From the NCBI GenBank assembly GCA_903906695.1, contig CAIVLG010000241.1, forward strand, positions 1-44,168: a stretch of 44,168 nt of DNA, in the 5' to 3' direction. Numbering within the stretch: position 1 is the stretch's first letter; each line of letters opens with the position of its first letter. Position numbers and translations under genes: made by a program. Under the pieces are notes generated by a model that saw nothing but the letters and a program-made list of their open reading frames with translations, did not search any database and was not told the DNA's origin. The DNA comes from an uncultured beta proteobacterium. GTDB taxonomy: Bacteria; Pseudomonadota; Gammaproteobacteria; Burkholderiales; Burkholderiaceae_C. Shown piece by piece: positions 9,017 to 17,353 of the stretch.

Positions 9017-9997
9017 ATGGAAACCGTTGCCCACCGAAATATTGTCATTCGCGCCCTTGCCCGGGACGACCTGAATGCGGTCGTTGCGATCGATGCCGAG
9101 ATCGAAGGCCGCTCACGGCGTGACTATGTCGAGCGGCGCCTGGCAGCCGCGCTGCGTGAACCCGCGCTGCATGCACAGTTTGCTGCGATAGAGGGCAATT
9201 CCCTGGTCGGTTACGTGCTGGCGCGCACCCTGGTGGGCGAATTCGGTCATGCGCATGCCGGGCTCAGGTTGGAGATTGTCGGCGTCCACCAAAATGCGCG
9301 CGGCGTTGGAGTGGGCGCGCAATTGCTGCAGGCCTTGATGACCCATGCGCGCAAACACGACGTGACCGAACTGCACACTTCGGCAGCATGGAACGATCAC
9401 GACATGTTGCGCTGGTTTGATGCCATGGGATTTGCGCTGGCGACCGATCGCTGGCTCGATCGCCAGGTCGAGGGCGATGCCTACCACGCCGGTCGTGATG
9501 AAGCGGTTGGCGCACCCGAGGGCTTCGGTCCGGGCCGTGAGATCGACTACGGGGCACCCGGTGACAATGATTTTGAAAAACTCTCGCGTGACAGCGCCGA
9601 CGTGCGCTCCATGAAGCTGCAGGATCTGCAGGAAATAGTGCGCATCGACCGCGCCATCACCGGGCGCGATCGCAGCGCCTACATCCAGGGCAAGCTGGCC
9701 GAGGCGATGAATGATTCTGCGATCCGTGTCTCGATGACGGCGCGCGCCGATACCGGAGATTTCGGCCGCACGGCATCGGCCGCCGTGATCGATACCATCG
9801 GCGTCGATCCGGAGTACCAGCACCGCGGCGTCGGACGCGCCCTGTTGTCGCAGTTGTTTGCCAACCTCAGTGCCTTGCGCGTCGAGCGGGACGAGACCAG
9901 CACAGCGCCACGCGATCAGGCGCTGCTTGGTTTTCTGTTTGACGCTGGCTTCAAGCCCTCGCAGCGGCTGGCATTCAGCCGATCAATTTCAGCATGA
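9017..9997 (+). CDS. Tandem two-domain GNAT acetyltransferase
   Basis: This 326-residue protein contains two complete GNAT folds. The first spans about residues 8-155, with the acetyl-CoA loop in QNARGVGVGAQLLQAL. The second spans about 196-324, with QHRGVGRALLSQLF. A charged linker around EGFGPGREIDYGAPG joins them. It lies 49 nt after hcrB and 12 nt before the restriction gene, on the same strand. GNAT enzymes acetylate small molecules or protein amines; nothing here reveals the substrate. One aromatic-pathway precedent is BadL of Rhodopseudomonas, a GNAT enzyme whose product influences benzoate gene regulation, but similarity in sequence to BadL was not tested. The fold is confident and the role is unknown. 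Confidence 0.75.
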   Translation: METVAHRNIVIRALARDDLNAVVAIDAEIEGRSRRDYVERRLAAALREPALHAQFAAIEGNSLVGYVLARTLVGEFGHAHAGLRLEIVGVHQNARGVGVGAQLLQALMTHARKHDVTELHTSAAWNDHDMLRWFDAMGFALATDRWLDRQVEGDAYHAGRDEAVGAPEGFGPGREIDYGAPGDNDFEKLSRDSADVRSMKLQDLQEIVRIDRAITGRDRSAYIQGKLAEAMNDSAIRVSMTARADTGDFGRTASAAVIDTIGVDPEYQHRGVGRALLSQLFANLSALRVERDETSTAPRDQALLGFLFDAGFKPSQRLAFSRSISA

Positions 9998-10009
9998 AAT
10001 TCCCGATGA

Positions 10010-10981
10010 ATGAATGGACGCATGAAAATTAAGCGAATCAATGCAGACAAGCCGCACCTCTGGAAGACCGACATCGCGGCTTCCGTTGACCAGTTCAACC
10101 AGTGGTTCATGCAGTTCGCACCCGATGCGTTTCGCTCGACACGTGTCAAGACGACCGGGCAGGTCAAAGCCGCGCTGCTCTCCACCAACGACTTGCGCAG
10201 TATCGACGCCTGCACGCTCAAGGACAATCCGAGCGCACTGTCAACGCTGCGCATGTGCACGGCTCCGCCGCTGGCAGTGGACCGCTTGATTGGCTTGGCC
10301 GATGCGAGCAAGAACCTCGTCGGCAGATTGGAAGATGGCAAGCTCCCGATCAAGATGGAAGGCGCCGACTTGAACGCGGAGTTGACCAAACTCTGTCGCA
10401 TCATCTCAAAACTCCTTGACCGCGATATCTTCCCGTGGCTGATCGCCGAAATAGATCCTACTGATCACGAGCGCGACCGTGCATCAACCATCGTCGCTGA
10501 CCGCTTGTGCAGTGCTGTGGCAAACCCGATTGTCCGAAACGCCCAGGAGCAGCGGCAACTTAAACTTCTGGGCGATTGGCTGGATGCCCGAGGCTACCGC
10601 AAGCAAGGCCATCCGAGTGCGAAGCCGCTGACTGAAATGGAAGCTGCGACGTACACATTCCGCATAAACCTTGTGGTCGGCAAGGCGCTGAAGGTGAACA
10701 TTCCGGTTGACGTCGTGATTCAGCCAAAGAAGCTTCGCAAGGATCGGCTACCGATCCTGGTCGAAGCCAAGTCGGCGGGTGACTTCACCAACACCAACAA
10801 ACGGCGCAAAGAAGAAGCTACCAAGATCCACCAACTTCAAGCTGCCTATAGCGAAGCCGTACCATTCGTGCTATTTCTATGCGGCTATTTTGGCAGCGAC
10901 TATTTGGGCTACGAAGCGGCAGAGGGGATTGATTGGGTCTGGGAGCATCGCATCGACGACCTTGTGAAACTGGGGCTATGA
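10010..10981 (+). CDS. XamI-like type II restriction endonuclease
   Basis: A 323-residue protein that I recognise as resembling the XamI restriction endonuclease family (XamI is a SalI isoschizomer, GTCGAC). The likely nuclease centre is of the PD-(D/E)xK type: IPVDVVIQPKK followed by ILVEAKSAGDFTNTNKRRKEE, giving D, E and K in the expected spacing near residues 240-265. An alternative in-frame ATG lies at 10022, and neither start has a clear ribosome-binding site. Its stop overlaps the methyltransferase start by ATGA, as expected for a restriction-modification pair. GTCGAC sites exist in this window (for example 6117, 7430, 11113 and 14990), so the host would need methylation if the specificity is the same. 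The specificity is inferred. Confidence 0.75.
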   Translation: MNGRMKIKRINADKPHLWKTDIAASVDQFNQWFMQFAPDAFRSTRVKTTGQVKAALLSTNDLRSIDACTLKDNPSALSTLRMCTAPPLAVDRLIGLADASKNLVGRLEDGKLPIKMEGADLNAELTKLCRIISKLLDRDIFPWLIAEIDPTDHERDRASTIVADRLCSAVANPIVRNAQEQRQLKLLGDWLDARGYRKQGHPSAKPLTEMEAATYTFRINLVVGKALKVNIPVDVVIQPKKLRKDRLPILVEAKSAGDFTNTNKRRKEEATKIHQLQAAYSEAVPFVLFLCGYFGSDYLGYEAAEGIDWVWEHRIDDLVKLGL

Positions 10982-12582
10982 ATCGCATGATTGCATACGA
11001 GGACGACTTGATTGAATCAAGACGACAGGCAATTCAGACCGAGATCGATACGCGCAAGTCGGCAGTGGAACGCAATCGCCTTGGGCAGTTCGCAACGCCA
11101 AATGCCCTCGCTGTCGACATCGCTCGCTACGTCCAATCAGTCATTGGTCAAACTGTTGGTCGTATTCGCTTTGCCGATCCTTCGATCGGTTCGGGCAGCT
11201 TCTTTTCCGCTACGCTCAGTGTCTTTGGCTCCAAGCGAATCAGCAGTGCTGTCGGGGTCGAGCTTGATCCTGCATTCGCCGACGCCGCCCGCAGTCTGTG
11301 GGCCAATGCGGGGCTTCAGGTTGTGCAGGACGATTTCACACAAGTCGTTGGGAACGGTTCATGCCCGCCCGCGCCTAATGTCATCTTGGCGAACCCGCCC
11401 TACGTCCGGCACCATCATATGAACCGAGAGGACAAAGAGCGCCTTCAATCACTTACATTCAAGATGACCGGGGTTAAAGTCAATGGCCTTGCTGGGCTGT
11501 ACGTCTACTTTCTTTTGCTTGCTACAGCGTGGATGGAAGACGGTGGAATTGCCGCGTGGCTTGTCCCATCGGAGTTTATGGACGTCAACTACGGCATGGC
11601 CCTCAAAGGCTTCCTAGCGGATCGCGTAACGCTTATCCGTGCGCATCGATTTGACCCAGACGATGTTCAGTTCGGCGACGCCCTTGTGTCGTCGGTCGTA
11701 CTGGTTTTCCGCAAGACGCCGCCTACCACGGATCATGTCGCCCTGTTCACGTTCGGTGGCACGCTGGCAGAGCCGCACGCTCGCGACCTCATCCCAAGCC
11801 AAAGATTGCGCGATTCTCACAAGTGGACTGCGTACCCGAGTCACGCCAAGAACGACCGACACACGCTTAGCGACGGCAAAGGCCCGACGCTTGGCGACTT
11901 CTTCCGCGTCCAGCGCGGCATCGTCACTGGCTGCAACAAGTTCTTCGTGCTTGACCGTGCCGTTGCTGCGAGCCTCGGACTTCCGGACAGGTACCTGCGC
12001 CCGATACTTCCTAGTCCGCGACACCTTAAGGATACAAGCATCAACGCCGACGGTGACGGCTACCCCCTCCTTGATCGGCAACTGTGCGTCATCGATTGCA
12101 ACCTGCCCGAGGCCATGGTCGAGGCCAAGCACCCAGCCCTTTGGGCATACCTGAAGACAGCCGAGTCGCTTGGCATCATGGATGGCTATCTGATCGGCAA
12201 ACGCAGCCCATGGTACAAGCAGGAACAGAGAGAACCTGCGCAGTTCCTCTGCACATACATGGGCCGTGGCTCTGGCGACAAGCAGCCATTCCGCTTTATC
12301 TGGAACCGCTCGAAAGCGATTGGAACTAATCTCTATCTCATGCTCTACCCCCAGAACGGCCTCGATGCGATGCTGCATCGACATCCCGACCGTGCCGAAG
12401 CGGTTCACGCGTTGCTCGGTCGAGTCACCGGCCACGAACTCCGAGGCGAGGGCAGGGTTTACGGTGGCGGATTGAACAAGATTGAGCCAAGCGAGCTGGC
12501 TCGCATTTCCGCAACATCTTTTGTCGAGCTTTGGCCGGAGATCAGGTCCAATGTGCAGCCGCAAGGGAAACTGTTCAACTAG
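10978..12582 (+). CDS. N6-adenine DNA methyltransferase, partner of the XamI-like nuclease
   Basis: This is a class I amino-methyltransferase of about 534 residues, starting at the ATG that overlaps the nuclease stop. Motifs are LGQFATPNALA near the N-terminus, the SAM-binding FADPSIGSGSFFSA (motif I) and the catalytic NPPYVRH (motif IV). A C-terminal TaqI-like target-recognition region begins near RGIVTGCNKFFVLD. It would methylate adenine in the site cut by the upstream enzyme, protecting the chromosome. The base composition of the pair looks slightly less GC-rich than its neighbours, but I did not compute it. The gene is intact and 48 nt separate it from xdhC, whose own ribosome-binding site is at 12620. 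Confidence 0.88.
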   Translation: MNRMIAYEDDLIESRRQAIQTEIDTRKSAVERNRLGQFATPNALAVDIARYVQSVIGQTVGRIRFADPSIGSGSFFSATLSVFGSKRISSAVGVELDPAFADAARSLWANAGLQVVQDDFTQVVGNGSCPPAPNVILANPPYVRHHHMNREDKERLQSLTFKMTGVKVNGLAGLYVYFLLLATAWMEDGGIAAWLVPSEFMDVNYGMALKGFLADRVTLIRAHRFDPDDVQFGDALVSSVVLVFRKTPPTTDHVALFTFGGTLAEPHARDLIPSQRLRDSHKWTAYPSHAKNDRHTLSDGKGPTLGDFFRVQRGIVTGCNKFFVLDRAVAASLGLPDRYLRPILPSPRHLKDTSINADGDGYPLLDRQLCVIDCNLPEAMVEAKHPALWAYLKTAESLGIMDGYLIGKRSPWYKQEQREPAQFLCTYMGRGSGDKQPFRFIWNRSKAIGTNLYLMLYPQNGLDAMLHRHPDRAEAVHALLGRVTGHELRGEGRVYGGGLNKIEPSELARISATSFVELWPEIRSNVQPQGKLFN

Positions 12583-12630
12583 CAACCTGCGACACTCCGT
12601 GGTGTTGCGTGGAAATAATAAGGTGGATTG

Positions 12631-13638
12631 ATGGAGAGTCTTGACATCAGGGTCTTGAGCGATGCGTTGGCTTGGTGTCGCGCCGGTCGCGCTGTCACCC
12701 TGATCACGGTGGTGCAAACCTGGGGCAGCGCACCGCGACCCGCGGGTGCGCTGCTGGCCGTGCGCGACGATGGTGTCATCAGCGGCTCGGTCTCGGGTGG
12801 CTGTGTCGAGGACGATTTGATTGAGCGCACTCAAGCTGCGCTGCAGAACGGCGCGCTGAATGCGCAGACTGCCAAACCGAGCCTGATCACCTATGGCGTC
12901 AGCCAGGAGGAAGCGGCCCGTTTTGGTTTGCCCTGTGGCGGCACTTTGCGGCTGTTGCAGGAACCGCTGCTCGATGCCGGTTGGGTCGAGCAAGTTCTGG
13001 CTATGACAGCCAAGCAGCAGTTGGTGCAGCGTCGCGTGACGCTGACCACCGGCGCGGTCGAACTCAGTCCCGCCCTGCGCGGTCAGGCCGCGCAGTTTGA
13101 CGGTGTGACGCTGAGCACGGTCTTCGGTCCGCACTGGCGTCTGTTGCTGATTGGCGCCGGCCAGTTGTCGCAGGCGGTGGCACAAATCGCGCTGCTGCTC
13201 GACTTTGAAGTGCTGGTCTGTGATCCGCGCGAAGAATATGCCGCCACCCTGATCGCCACGCTGCCGGGCATCAAACGCGTGGAGGGCATGCCCGACGATG
13301 TGGTACGCGAGCTACGACCAGATGCGCACACGGCAATAGTCGCTTTGACCCACGATCCCAAGCTCGACGATATGGCCTTGCTCGAGGCACTGCACTCGGA
13401 GGCTTTCTATGTCGGCGCGCTGGGCTCGCGGCGTAATCAGCAGGCCCGCAAGCTGCGACTGGCCGAACACTTCGAGATCAGCGAGGCAGCTCTGGAGCGC
13501 TTGCATGGCCCGGTTGGTTTGGCGCTGGGTGCCAAAACGCCGGCCGAGATTGCAGTCTCCATCATCGCCGAGATCATTCAGGTCAAAAGTCAGGCAGCGG
13601 TTGCGCCTGTCGGTGCGTCAGGCTGCGTGCCGCCTTGA
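12631..13638 (+). CDS. xdhC: XdhC/CoxI family molybdenum-cofactor insertion protein
   Basis: XdhC-type proteins bind the molybdenum cofactor, promote its sulfuration and insert it into xanthine-oxidase-family enzymes. This 335-residue protein has the N-terminal region with GSAPRPAGALLAV, SGSVSGGCVEDD and the conserved PCGGTL. The C-terminal Rossmann part has LLIGAGQLSQAVAQIA and ends with YVGALGSRRNQQARK and LGAKTPAEIAVSIIAEI. The ATG at 12631 is preceded by AAGGTGG; an in-frame TTG at 12628 is less likely. Its client in this window is almost certainly 4-hydroxybenzoyl-CoA reductase, although a GNAT gene and a restriction-modification pair now separate them. The stop overlaps the next gene by TTGA. 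Confidence 0.88.
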   Translation: MESLDIRVLSDALAWCRAGRAVTLITVVQTWGSAPRPAGALLAVRDDGVISGSVSGGCVEDDLIERTQAALQNGALNAQTAKPSLITYGVSQEEAARFGLPCGGTLRLLQEPLLDAGWVEQVLAMTAKQQLVQRRVTLTTGAVELSPALRGQAAQFDGVTLSTVFGPHWRLLLIGAGQLSQAVAQIALLLDFEVLVCDPREEYAATLIATLPGIKRVEGMPDDVVRELRPDAHTAIVALTHDPKLDDMALLEALHSEAFYVGALGSRRNQQARKLRLAEHFEISEAALERLHGPVGLALGAKTPAEIAVSIIAEIIQVKSQAAVAPVGASGCVPP

Positions 13639-14192
13639 ATTGGCCGACCGTCATCGTGCTGGCATCGGGGCGCGGCGAGCGCTTTGCTGCATCGGGTGGC
13701 ACGACCCACAAACTGCAGGCGCGACTGGCTCATAAGACGGTGATAGAGCACACGCTGCATGCGGTCCGCGCCAGTGCCTTGCCCTGGCACCTGGAAGACA
13801 GTGGTCAGCCGGGAATGGGCGACTCGATTGCCGCAGCCGTGGCGGCCACCGCAGCGTCCGCCGGTTGGCTGATCCTGCCGGCCGATTTGCCACTGATTCA
13901 GGCCGACACCCTGCGCGCCGTGGCGCTGGCCTTGCAGCGACACACTGTGGTGCTTCCAATCTACCGTGGCCAGCGCGGACACCCGGTCGGGTTTTCCGCC
14001 AGCTGCCGGCAGGCGCTGCTCGATCTCAAGGGAGATCGGGGCGCAGCAGACATCGTGCGCAGCCACAGCGCGCATCAGTTCAACGTTGACGATCAGGGTT
14101 GTGTGACCGACATTGACACGCTGGATGACCTGCATAGCGCCGAGCGCATGTTGCAGTCGGCGGCGTTTACCAGATCAGGGCACGCCGCTTAG
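13635..14192 (+). CDS. mocA: MocA/MobA-like molybdenum cofactor nucleotidyltransferase
   Basis: A 185-residue nucleotidyltransferase with the N-terminal loop VLASGRGERFAASGGTTHKL, ending in the lysine seen in MobA/MocA proteins, the metal-binding ILPADLPLI and a C-terminal DIDTLDDL. MocA transfers CMP to molybdopterin to make the cytosine dinucleotide used by xanthine-oxidase-type enzymes, which fits the reductase upstream. The start is TTG at 13635, overlapping the xdhC stop in TTGA, so coupled translation is likely. The protein is slightly shorter than typical MocA, and the usual LAAGxGxR reads LASGRGER. CTP specificity is inferred from the family and neighbours. Confidence 0.8.
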   Translation: MNWPTVIVLASGRGERFAASGGTTHKLQARLAHKTVIEHTLHAVRASALPWHLEDSGQPGMGDSIAAAVAATAASAGWLILPADLPLIQADTLRAVALALQRHTVVLPIYRGQRGHPVGFSASCRQALLDLKGDRGAADIVRSHSAHQFNVDDQGCVTDIDTLDDLHSAERMLQSAAFTRSGHAA

Positions 14193-14343
14193 TCTGGTGT
14201 GGAGCGCTGGACTGGTTGCCAGTCTTGCAATCATGGTGATGTCCTGAAATAGGGCGATGTGGCGATCATTAAGCCTCATTCAGCTTCATGTTATTGCCAT
14301 TGAGTGAAAATGCAGCGACATTCAGGAAGCTCAGCACCACACC

Positions 14344-16407
14344 ATGAAGAATCCCAAGTGCGGCGTGTCTGAACACACCGTCACACTGCACACCCCGCTG
14401 TTGCGCGGCGCACGCCGGCTGCGTATCGCGCTGGTCGGTTTACCGGGTGCCGGCAAGACGACGCTGTTCGACGCAGTGTCGAGCACCGCGCCGCAGACCG
14501 GTGCGCTGACTGACAGCCAGCGGGTCTATCGGGCCTGCACGGTGCAGATCGGACTGGACGAAGCCAGTGTCGTGGACCTGCCGAGTCTGAGCTCGGTGCA
14601 CCATCTGCAACACGATGAACTGAGCGCGCTCAAATACCTGCTTTGGGGCAACGACAGGCCGCCGGTGACAGCGCACGAGAGCGGCGCGCCACCGGCGCCG
14701 TTCGAACCGCCGGATCTGATCGTGCAGGTGGTCGATGCCAGCAACCTGCAAAGCCATCTTGAACTCACGCTGGAGCTGAGCCAGCTTGGACGTCCGATGG
14801 TGCTGGCGCTGAACCACATGGACGAGGTGCGCCGCAAGGGTCTGCACATCAACATCCTGGCCCTGTCGGGCCAGCTGGGCATGCCGGTGGTGCCTATCGT
14901 CGCGCTGATGGGGCAGGGCATCTCCGAGCTCTTCAGCACGGCGGTCAACACCGCACGTCAAGCGATCTGCCCGCTGCCGCAGGCGCCGAGTCGACATATT
15001 GCGACCGGACTTGAGCCGCTGAGCAAAGCCTTGGCCCAACCCGAGATCGAGACCGCATTTCGCGTGCCGCACCAACTGCTGCTGCTGCTGTTCGCCTCGG
15101 GGCACGGCTATTTCGAGCGCGAGTTGCAGGAACACTTTGCCGCCTTGATGCCGTCACTGCAGGCGCTGCGTGAGACTGCCGGACTGGGTTTGCCGCGTCC
15201 GCTGGCAGAAGAGATCCATGCCGACGGGCACCACCGCGCCGCAACGGTCTATGAGGCTGCGTTGCGTCCCGGCCCGGTGCAGCCCGGGCGTGGCTGGCGT
15301 TTTTGGCTCGACGAGTTCCTGCTGCATCCGCAGTGGGGCCTGCTTGCCAGCGTGGCGCTTTTTGCCGGCGTATTGTTCGTGGTGTTCGAGGTCAGCGGCT
15401 GGATCGACATGCAAACCACGCAGCGCCTGATCGACCTCAGCAGCAGCTGGCAGCCGCAGTCCACCATAGGCGTCGTCGAGCGCGCGATTGTGGACGGCTT
15501 CATCGGCCTGATCGGCATCGTCGTGCCCTACATGCTGCCGCTGCTGCTGCTGCTGATCGCGCTCGAAGAGGTCGGCCTGATGCAGCGCATCGCCTTTGTC
15601 GTGGATCGGGGCTTTCACAAGATCGGTCTGCACGGCGGTGTTGCCGTGCCCTTCCTGCTCGGTCTGGGCTGCAATGTGCCGGCGATCTCGGCAGTGGCGC
15701 GCACATCCAGCGGGCGCGAGCGCGTGATTGCTTCGGTGCTCATCACCTTCGTTCCCTGTTCGGCGCGCTCGGCCATCATTCTGGCGGTGGCCGGCAAGTA
15801 CCTGGGCGTGATCGGCGTGATCGGCATCTACGCGCTGACGCTGCTGCTGATTGCCGTCATGGGGCGCTTGCTGTCGCGCCAGCAGCGCGAGGTCGGCCCC
15901 GGTCAGGTACAGGATATTCCGGCCTTTATGCTGCCCAGCTGGCGCGCCATGCTGCGTGAGACCTGGGCCCGCTCCAGCGACGTGCTGACCATCGTCACGC
16001 CCTTGCTAGTCGGCGGCAGCGTGGTGCTGGCGCTGCTGGGCCACTTTGGCGCTGATGCCACCATCAACACCTTGCTGACGCCGCTGACCCTCTGGTGGCT
16101 GGGGCTGCCGCTGGTACTGGGCCTGCCGCTGCTGTTTGGCGTGCTGCGCAAAGAGCTCTCGCTGCTGATGATCTTTCAGGCCCTGGGCACGCAGAATATC
16201 GACAGCGTGCTAAACCCAGTGCAGATCGTCACCTTGCTGGTGTTTCTGACTTTCTATGTGCCCTGCATCTCGACCTTCGCTGTGATGCACAAGACATTGG
16301 GCCGCAAGGAGGCCTGGTTCTCGGTGCTGCTGTCAGTGGTCGTGGCCCTTGTCCTCAGTGCGCTGGTGCGCATGACGCTGCTGCTGGTGCACTTGCTGCT
16401 GGGCTGA
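14344..16407 (+). CDS. feoB: FeoB-like ferrous iron transport GTPase/permease
   Basis: A 687-residue protein with a cytoplasmic G-domain (residues about 25-210) and a membrane part from about residue 325 with roughly eight spans. The G-domain has GLPGAGKTT (G1), VVDLPSLSSV (G3) and LNHMDE (G4). The permease part has both Gate motifs: LLGLGCNVPAISAVARTSS with VPCSARSAIILAV, and GVLRKELSLLMIF with FYVPCISTFAVM. The G1 asparagine usual in FeoB is replaced by glycine, and the G3 DxPG reads DLPS. No feoA is adjacent. It is shorter than E. coli FeoB. A role in supplying iron for the Fe-S-rich enzymes upstream is plausible but unproven, and the metal specificity is not shown by the sequence. Confidence 0.82.
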   Translation: MKNPKCGVSEHTVTLHTPLLRGARRLRIALVGLPGAGKTTLFDAVSSTAPQTGALTDSQRVYRACTVQIGLDEASVVDLPSLSSVHHLQHDELSALKYLLWGNDRPPVTAHESGAPPAPFEPPDLIVQVVDASNLQSHLELTLELSQLGRPMVLALNHMDEVRRKGLHINILALSGQLGMPVVPIVALMGQGISELFSTAVNTARQAICPLPQAPSRHIATGLEPLSKALAQPEIETAFRVPHQLLLLLFASGHGYFERELQEHFAALMPSLQALRETAGLGLPRPLAEEIHADGHHRAATVYEAALRPGPVQPGRGWRFWLDEFLLHPQWGLLASVALFAGVLFVVFEVSGWIDMQTTQRLIDLSSSWQPQSTIGVVERAIVDGFIGLIGIVVPYMLPLLLLLIALEEVGLMQRIAFVVDRGFHKIGLHGGVAVPFLLGLGCNVPAISAVARTSSGRERVIASVLITFVPCSARSAIILAVAGKYLGVIGVIGIYALTLLLIAVMGRLLSRQQREVGPGQVQDIPAFMLPSWRAMLRETWARSSDVLTIVTPLLVGGSVVLALLGHFGADATINTLLTPLTLWWLGLPLVLGLPLLFGVLRKELSLLMIFQALGTQNIDSVLNPVQIVTLLVFLTFYVPCISTFAVMHKTLGRKEAWFSVLLSVVVALVLSALVRMTLLLVHLLLG

Positions 16408-16418
16408 GGCGCCTCAGC
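16403..16418. terminator. Perfect 16-bp palindrome at the feoB stop
   Basis: The sequence GCTGAGGCGCCTCAGC is its own reverse complement and includes the feoB stop codon. It sits in the short gap between the convergent feoB and brnA genes, where a two-way terminator would be useful. No T-run follows on either strand, so an intrinsic terminator is not established. Confidence 0.35.
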
Positions 16419-16432
16419 AACACCGGCCTGCG

Positions 16433-16696
16433 CTAGGCGTGCAGCTTTTCCTGCAGCCAGACTTTGATCAGCGATTGGTACGGAACATCACGCGCATTGG
16501 CGGCGTTCTTGATGGCGTCCAGCAGGTGTTGCGGTAGCCGCAGCGAAATCGTCTTGGTGCTTGGCTTCAAGTTTGGCAAGACCACTTTTTTGGCCTGTTT
16601 CCAATCCAGATACTCGGCCGAGTCATGCGCCTCCCAGAACGCGCGCTCTTGTGTTTCGCTGGTGAACTTCGGAATGGATTTAGCTTGTTTTGTCAT
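16433..16696 (-). CDS. brnA: BrnA-type antitoxin (CopG/RHH-like)
   Basis: This 87-residue protein is the antitoxin of a BrnT/BrnA type II module. It has the characteristic IPKFTSETQERAFWEAHDS start, the LPNLKPSTKTISLRLPQ stretch that forms the ribbon of a ribbon-helix-helix fold, and the helix with YQSLIKVWL. Such antitoxins bind the toxin and repress their own promoter. The frame is open upstream of 16696, but the ATG there begins the conserved region and lies 17 nt inside the toxin gene, a normal coupled arrangement. Both genes look intact, unlike the toxins of the other modules in this window. Confidence 0.88.
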   Translation of the reverse strand: MTKQAKSIPKFTSETQERAFWEAHDSAEYLDWKQAKKVVLPNLKPSTKTISLRLPQHLLDAIKNAANARDVPYQSLIKVWLQEKLHA

Positions 16697-16979
16697 AAAT
16701 GACTCTCTCCTTTCGGTGCAAATCCCGGGCTGAAATAACACGGATCAAGGTGTTTGACTGGCGCAGCGTAAACGCGATATGCAGTGCCCTGCCTTCGTCT
16801 GTTTGGCCCAACGCGTGAAGTCGACTCTCTTGCTGGCTGTGCCAGGCATCGTCAAGCAGCAGCACCGGCGCATTGAAGAAAACTTGTTCTGCTTCAGCCA
16901 TGGACACACCGTGCTTCTCGTTCTTGCGGGCATTTCCCTCATCCCAGTCAAACCCGGAAATCTTGCTCAGGTTGATCAT
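16680..16979 (-). CDS. brnT: BrnT-type ribonuclease toxin
   Basis: This 99-residue protein belongs to the BrnT (DUF497) toxin family, small ribonucleases with a RelE-like fold. Conserved features are FDWDEGNARKNEKHGVSM, the AEQVFFN helix, RLHALGQTDEGRALHIAF and the C-terminal IRVISARDLHRKERVIYD, which includes the usual SAR.....E segment. The toxin gene precedes the antitoxin gene, the standard brnTA order, and overlaps it by 17 nt. The upstream DNA on this strand (16980-17000) is unusually AT-rich and includes TAATATAC, a candidate -10 or operator region. Upstream of that lies a Doc remnant read from the opposite strand. Confidence 0.88.
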   Translation of the reverse strand: MINLSKISGFDWDEGNARKNEKHGVSMAEAEQVFFNAPVLLLDDAWHSQQESRLHALGQTDEGRALHIAFTLRQSNTLIRVISARDLHRKERVIYDKTS

Positions 16980-17007
16980 ATTTGTATATTACCATTATGG
17001 ACGTTCT

Positions 17008-17174
17008 GGCGTGTACGGCTTGCTGGAATCGGCACTTTCACGCCCGGTCAATATGGTCTTGCGCTCAAGGGTCATCGGTTGAACGCGACGCAGGCTGATG
17101 CGACGCTGGCCGTGCTATCGGTTGCTTCGGGCGATTTATCGGAAGCCGGTTTCGCGAGTTGGATCCGGAAAAAC
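17008..17174 (+). pseudogene. doc: Remnant of a Doc (Fic-fold) toxin gene, catalytic core deleted
   Basis: Frame 1 at 17008-17052 reads GVYGLLESALSRPVN, the conserved N-terminal helix of Doc toxins. A different frame at 17070-17174 reads GHRLNATQADATLAVLSVAS and then GDLSEAGFASWIRKN, which is the Doc C-terminus. In an intact Doc, some 40-50 residues including HPFxDGNKR separate these pieces; here only about six codons do. The N-terminal 35 or so residues are also missing. The kinase-type toxin is therefore dead. No Phd antitoxin is seen nearby. The identification rests on two separate, well-conserved blocks in the right order. The rest of the 16980-17353 gap shows nothing else that I recognise. 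Confidence 0.75.
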
Positions 17175-17353
17175 ATCCAGACCGGCAGGGGATTGGCAAG
17201 TTACTGTTCAGGTAACTCTGCAGTGCCAACTGGGAAATGCAGGGGTGGTACGCAACAGCCGCAGAAGACACGTTGCTGCTTTTCAAGCCGCCTCAAAGCA
17301 GTCGGAACGTTCGAGCGAACCGCCAGCAGGAAATGTGTTCGACTGAGTGTTGG

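Noticed and set aside
11614-13185. Long minus-strand open frame opposite the methyltransferase and xdhC
   Set aside because: It crosses two genes with firm motif evidence on the plus strand and shows no domain of its own.
14193-14343. Fur box upstream of the FeoB-like gene
   Set aside because: GATCATTAAGCCTCATTC gives only a poor match to the 19-bp Fur consensus, so it was not listed.
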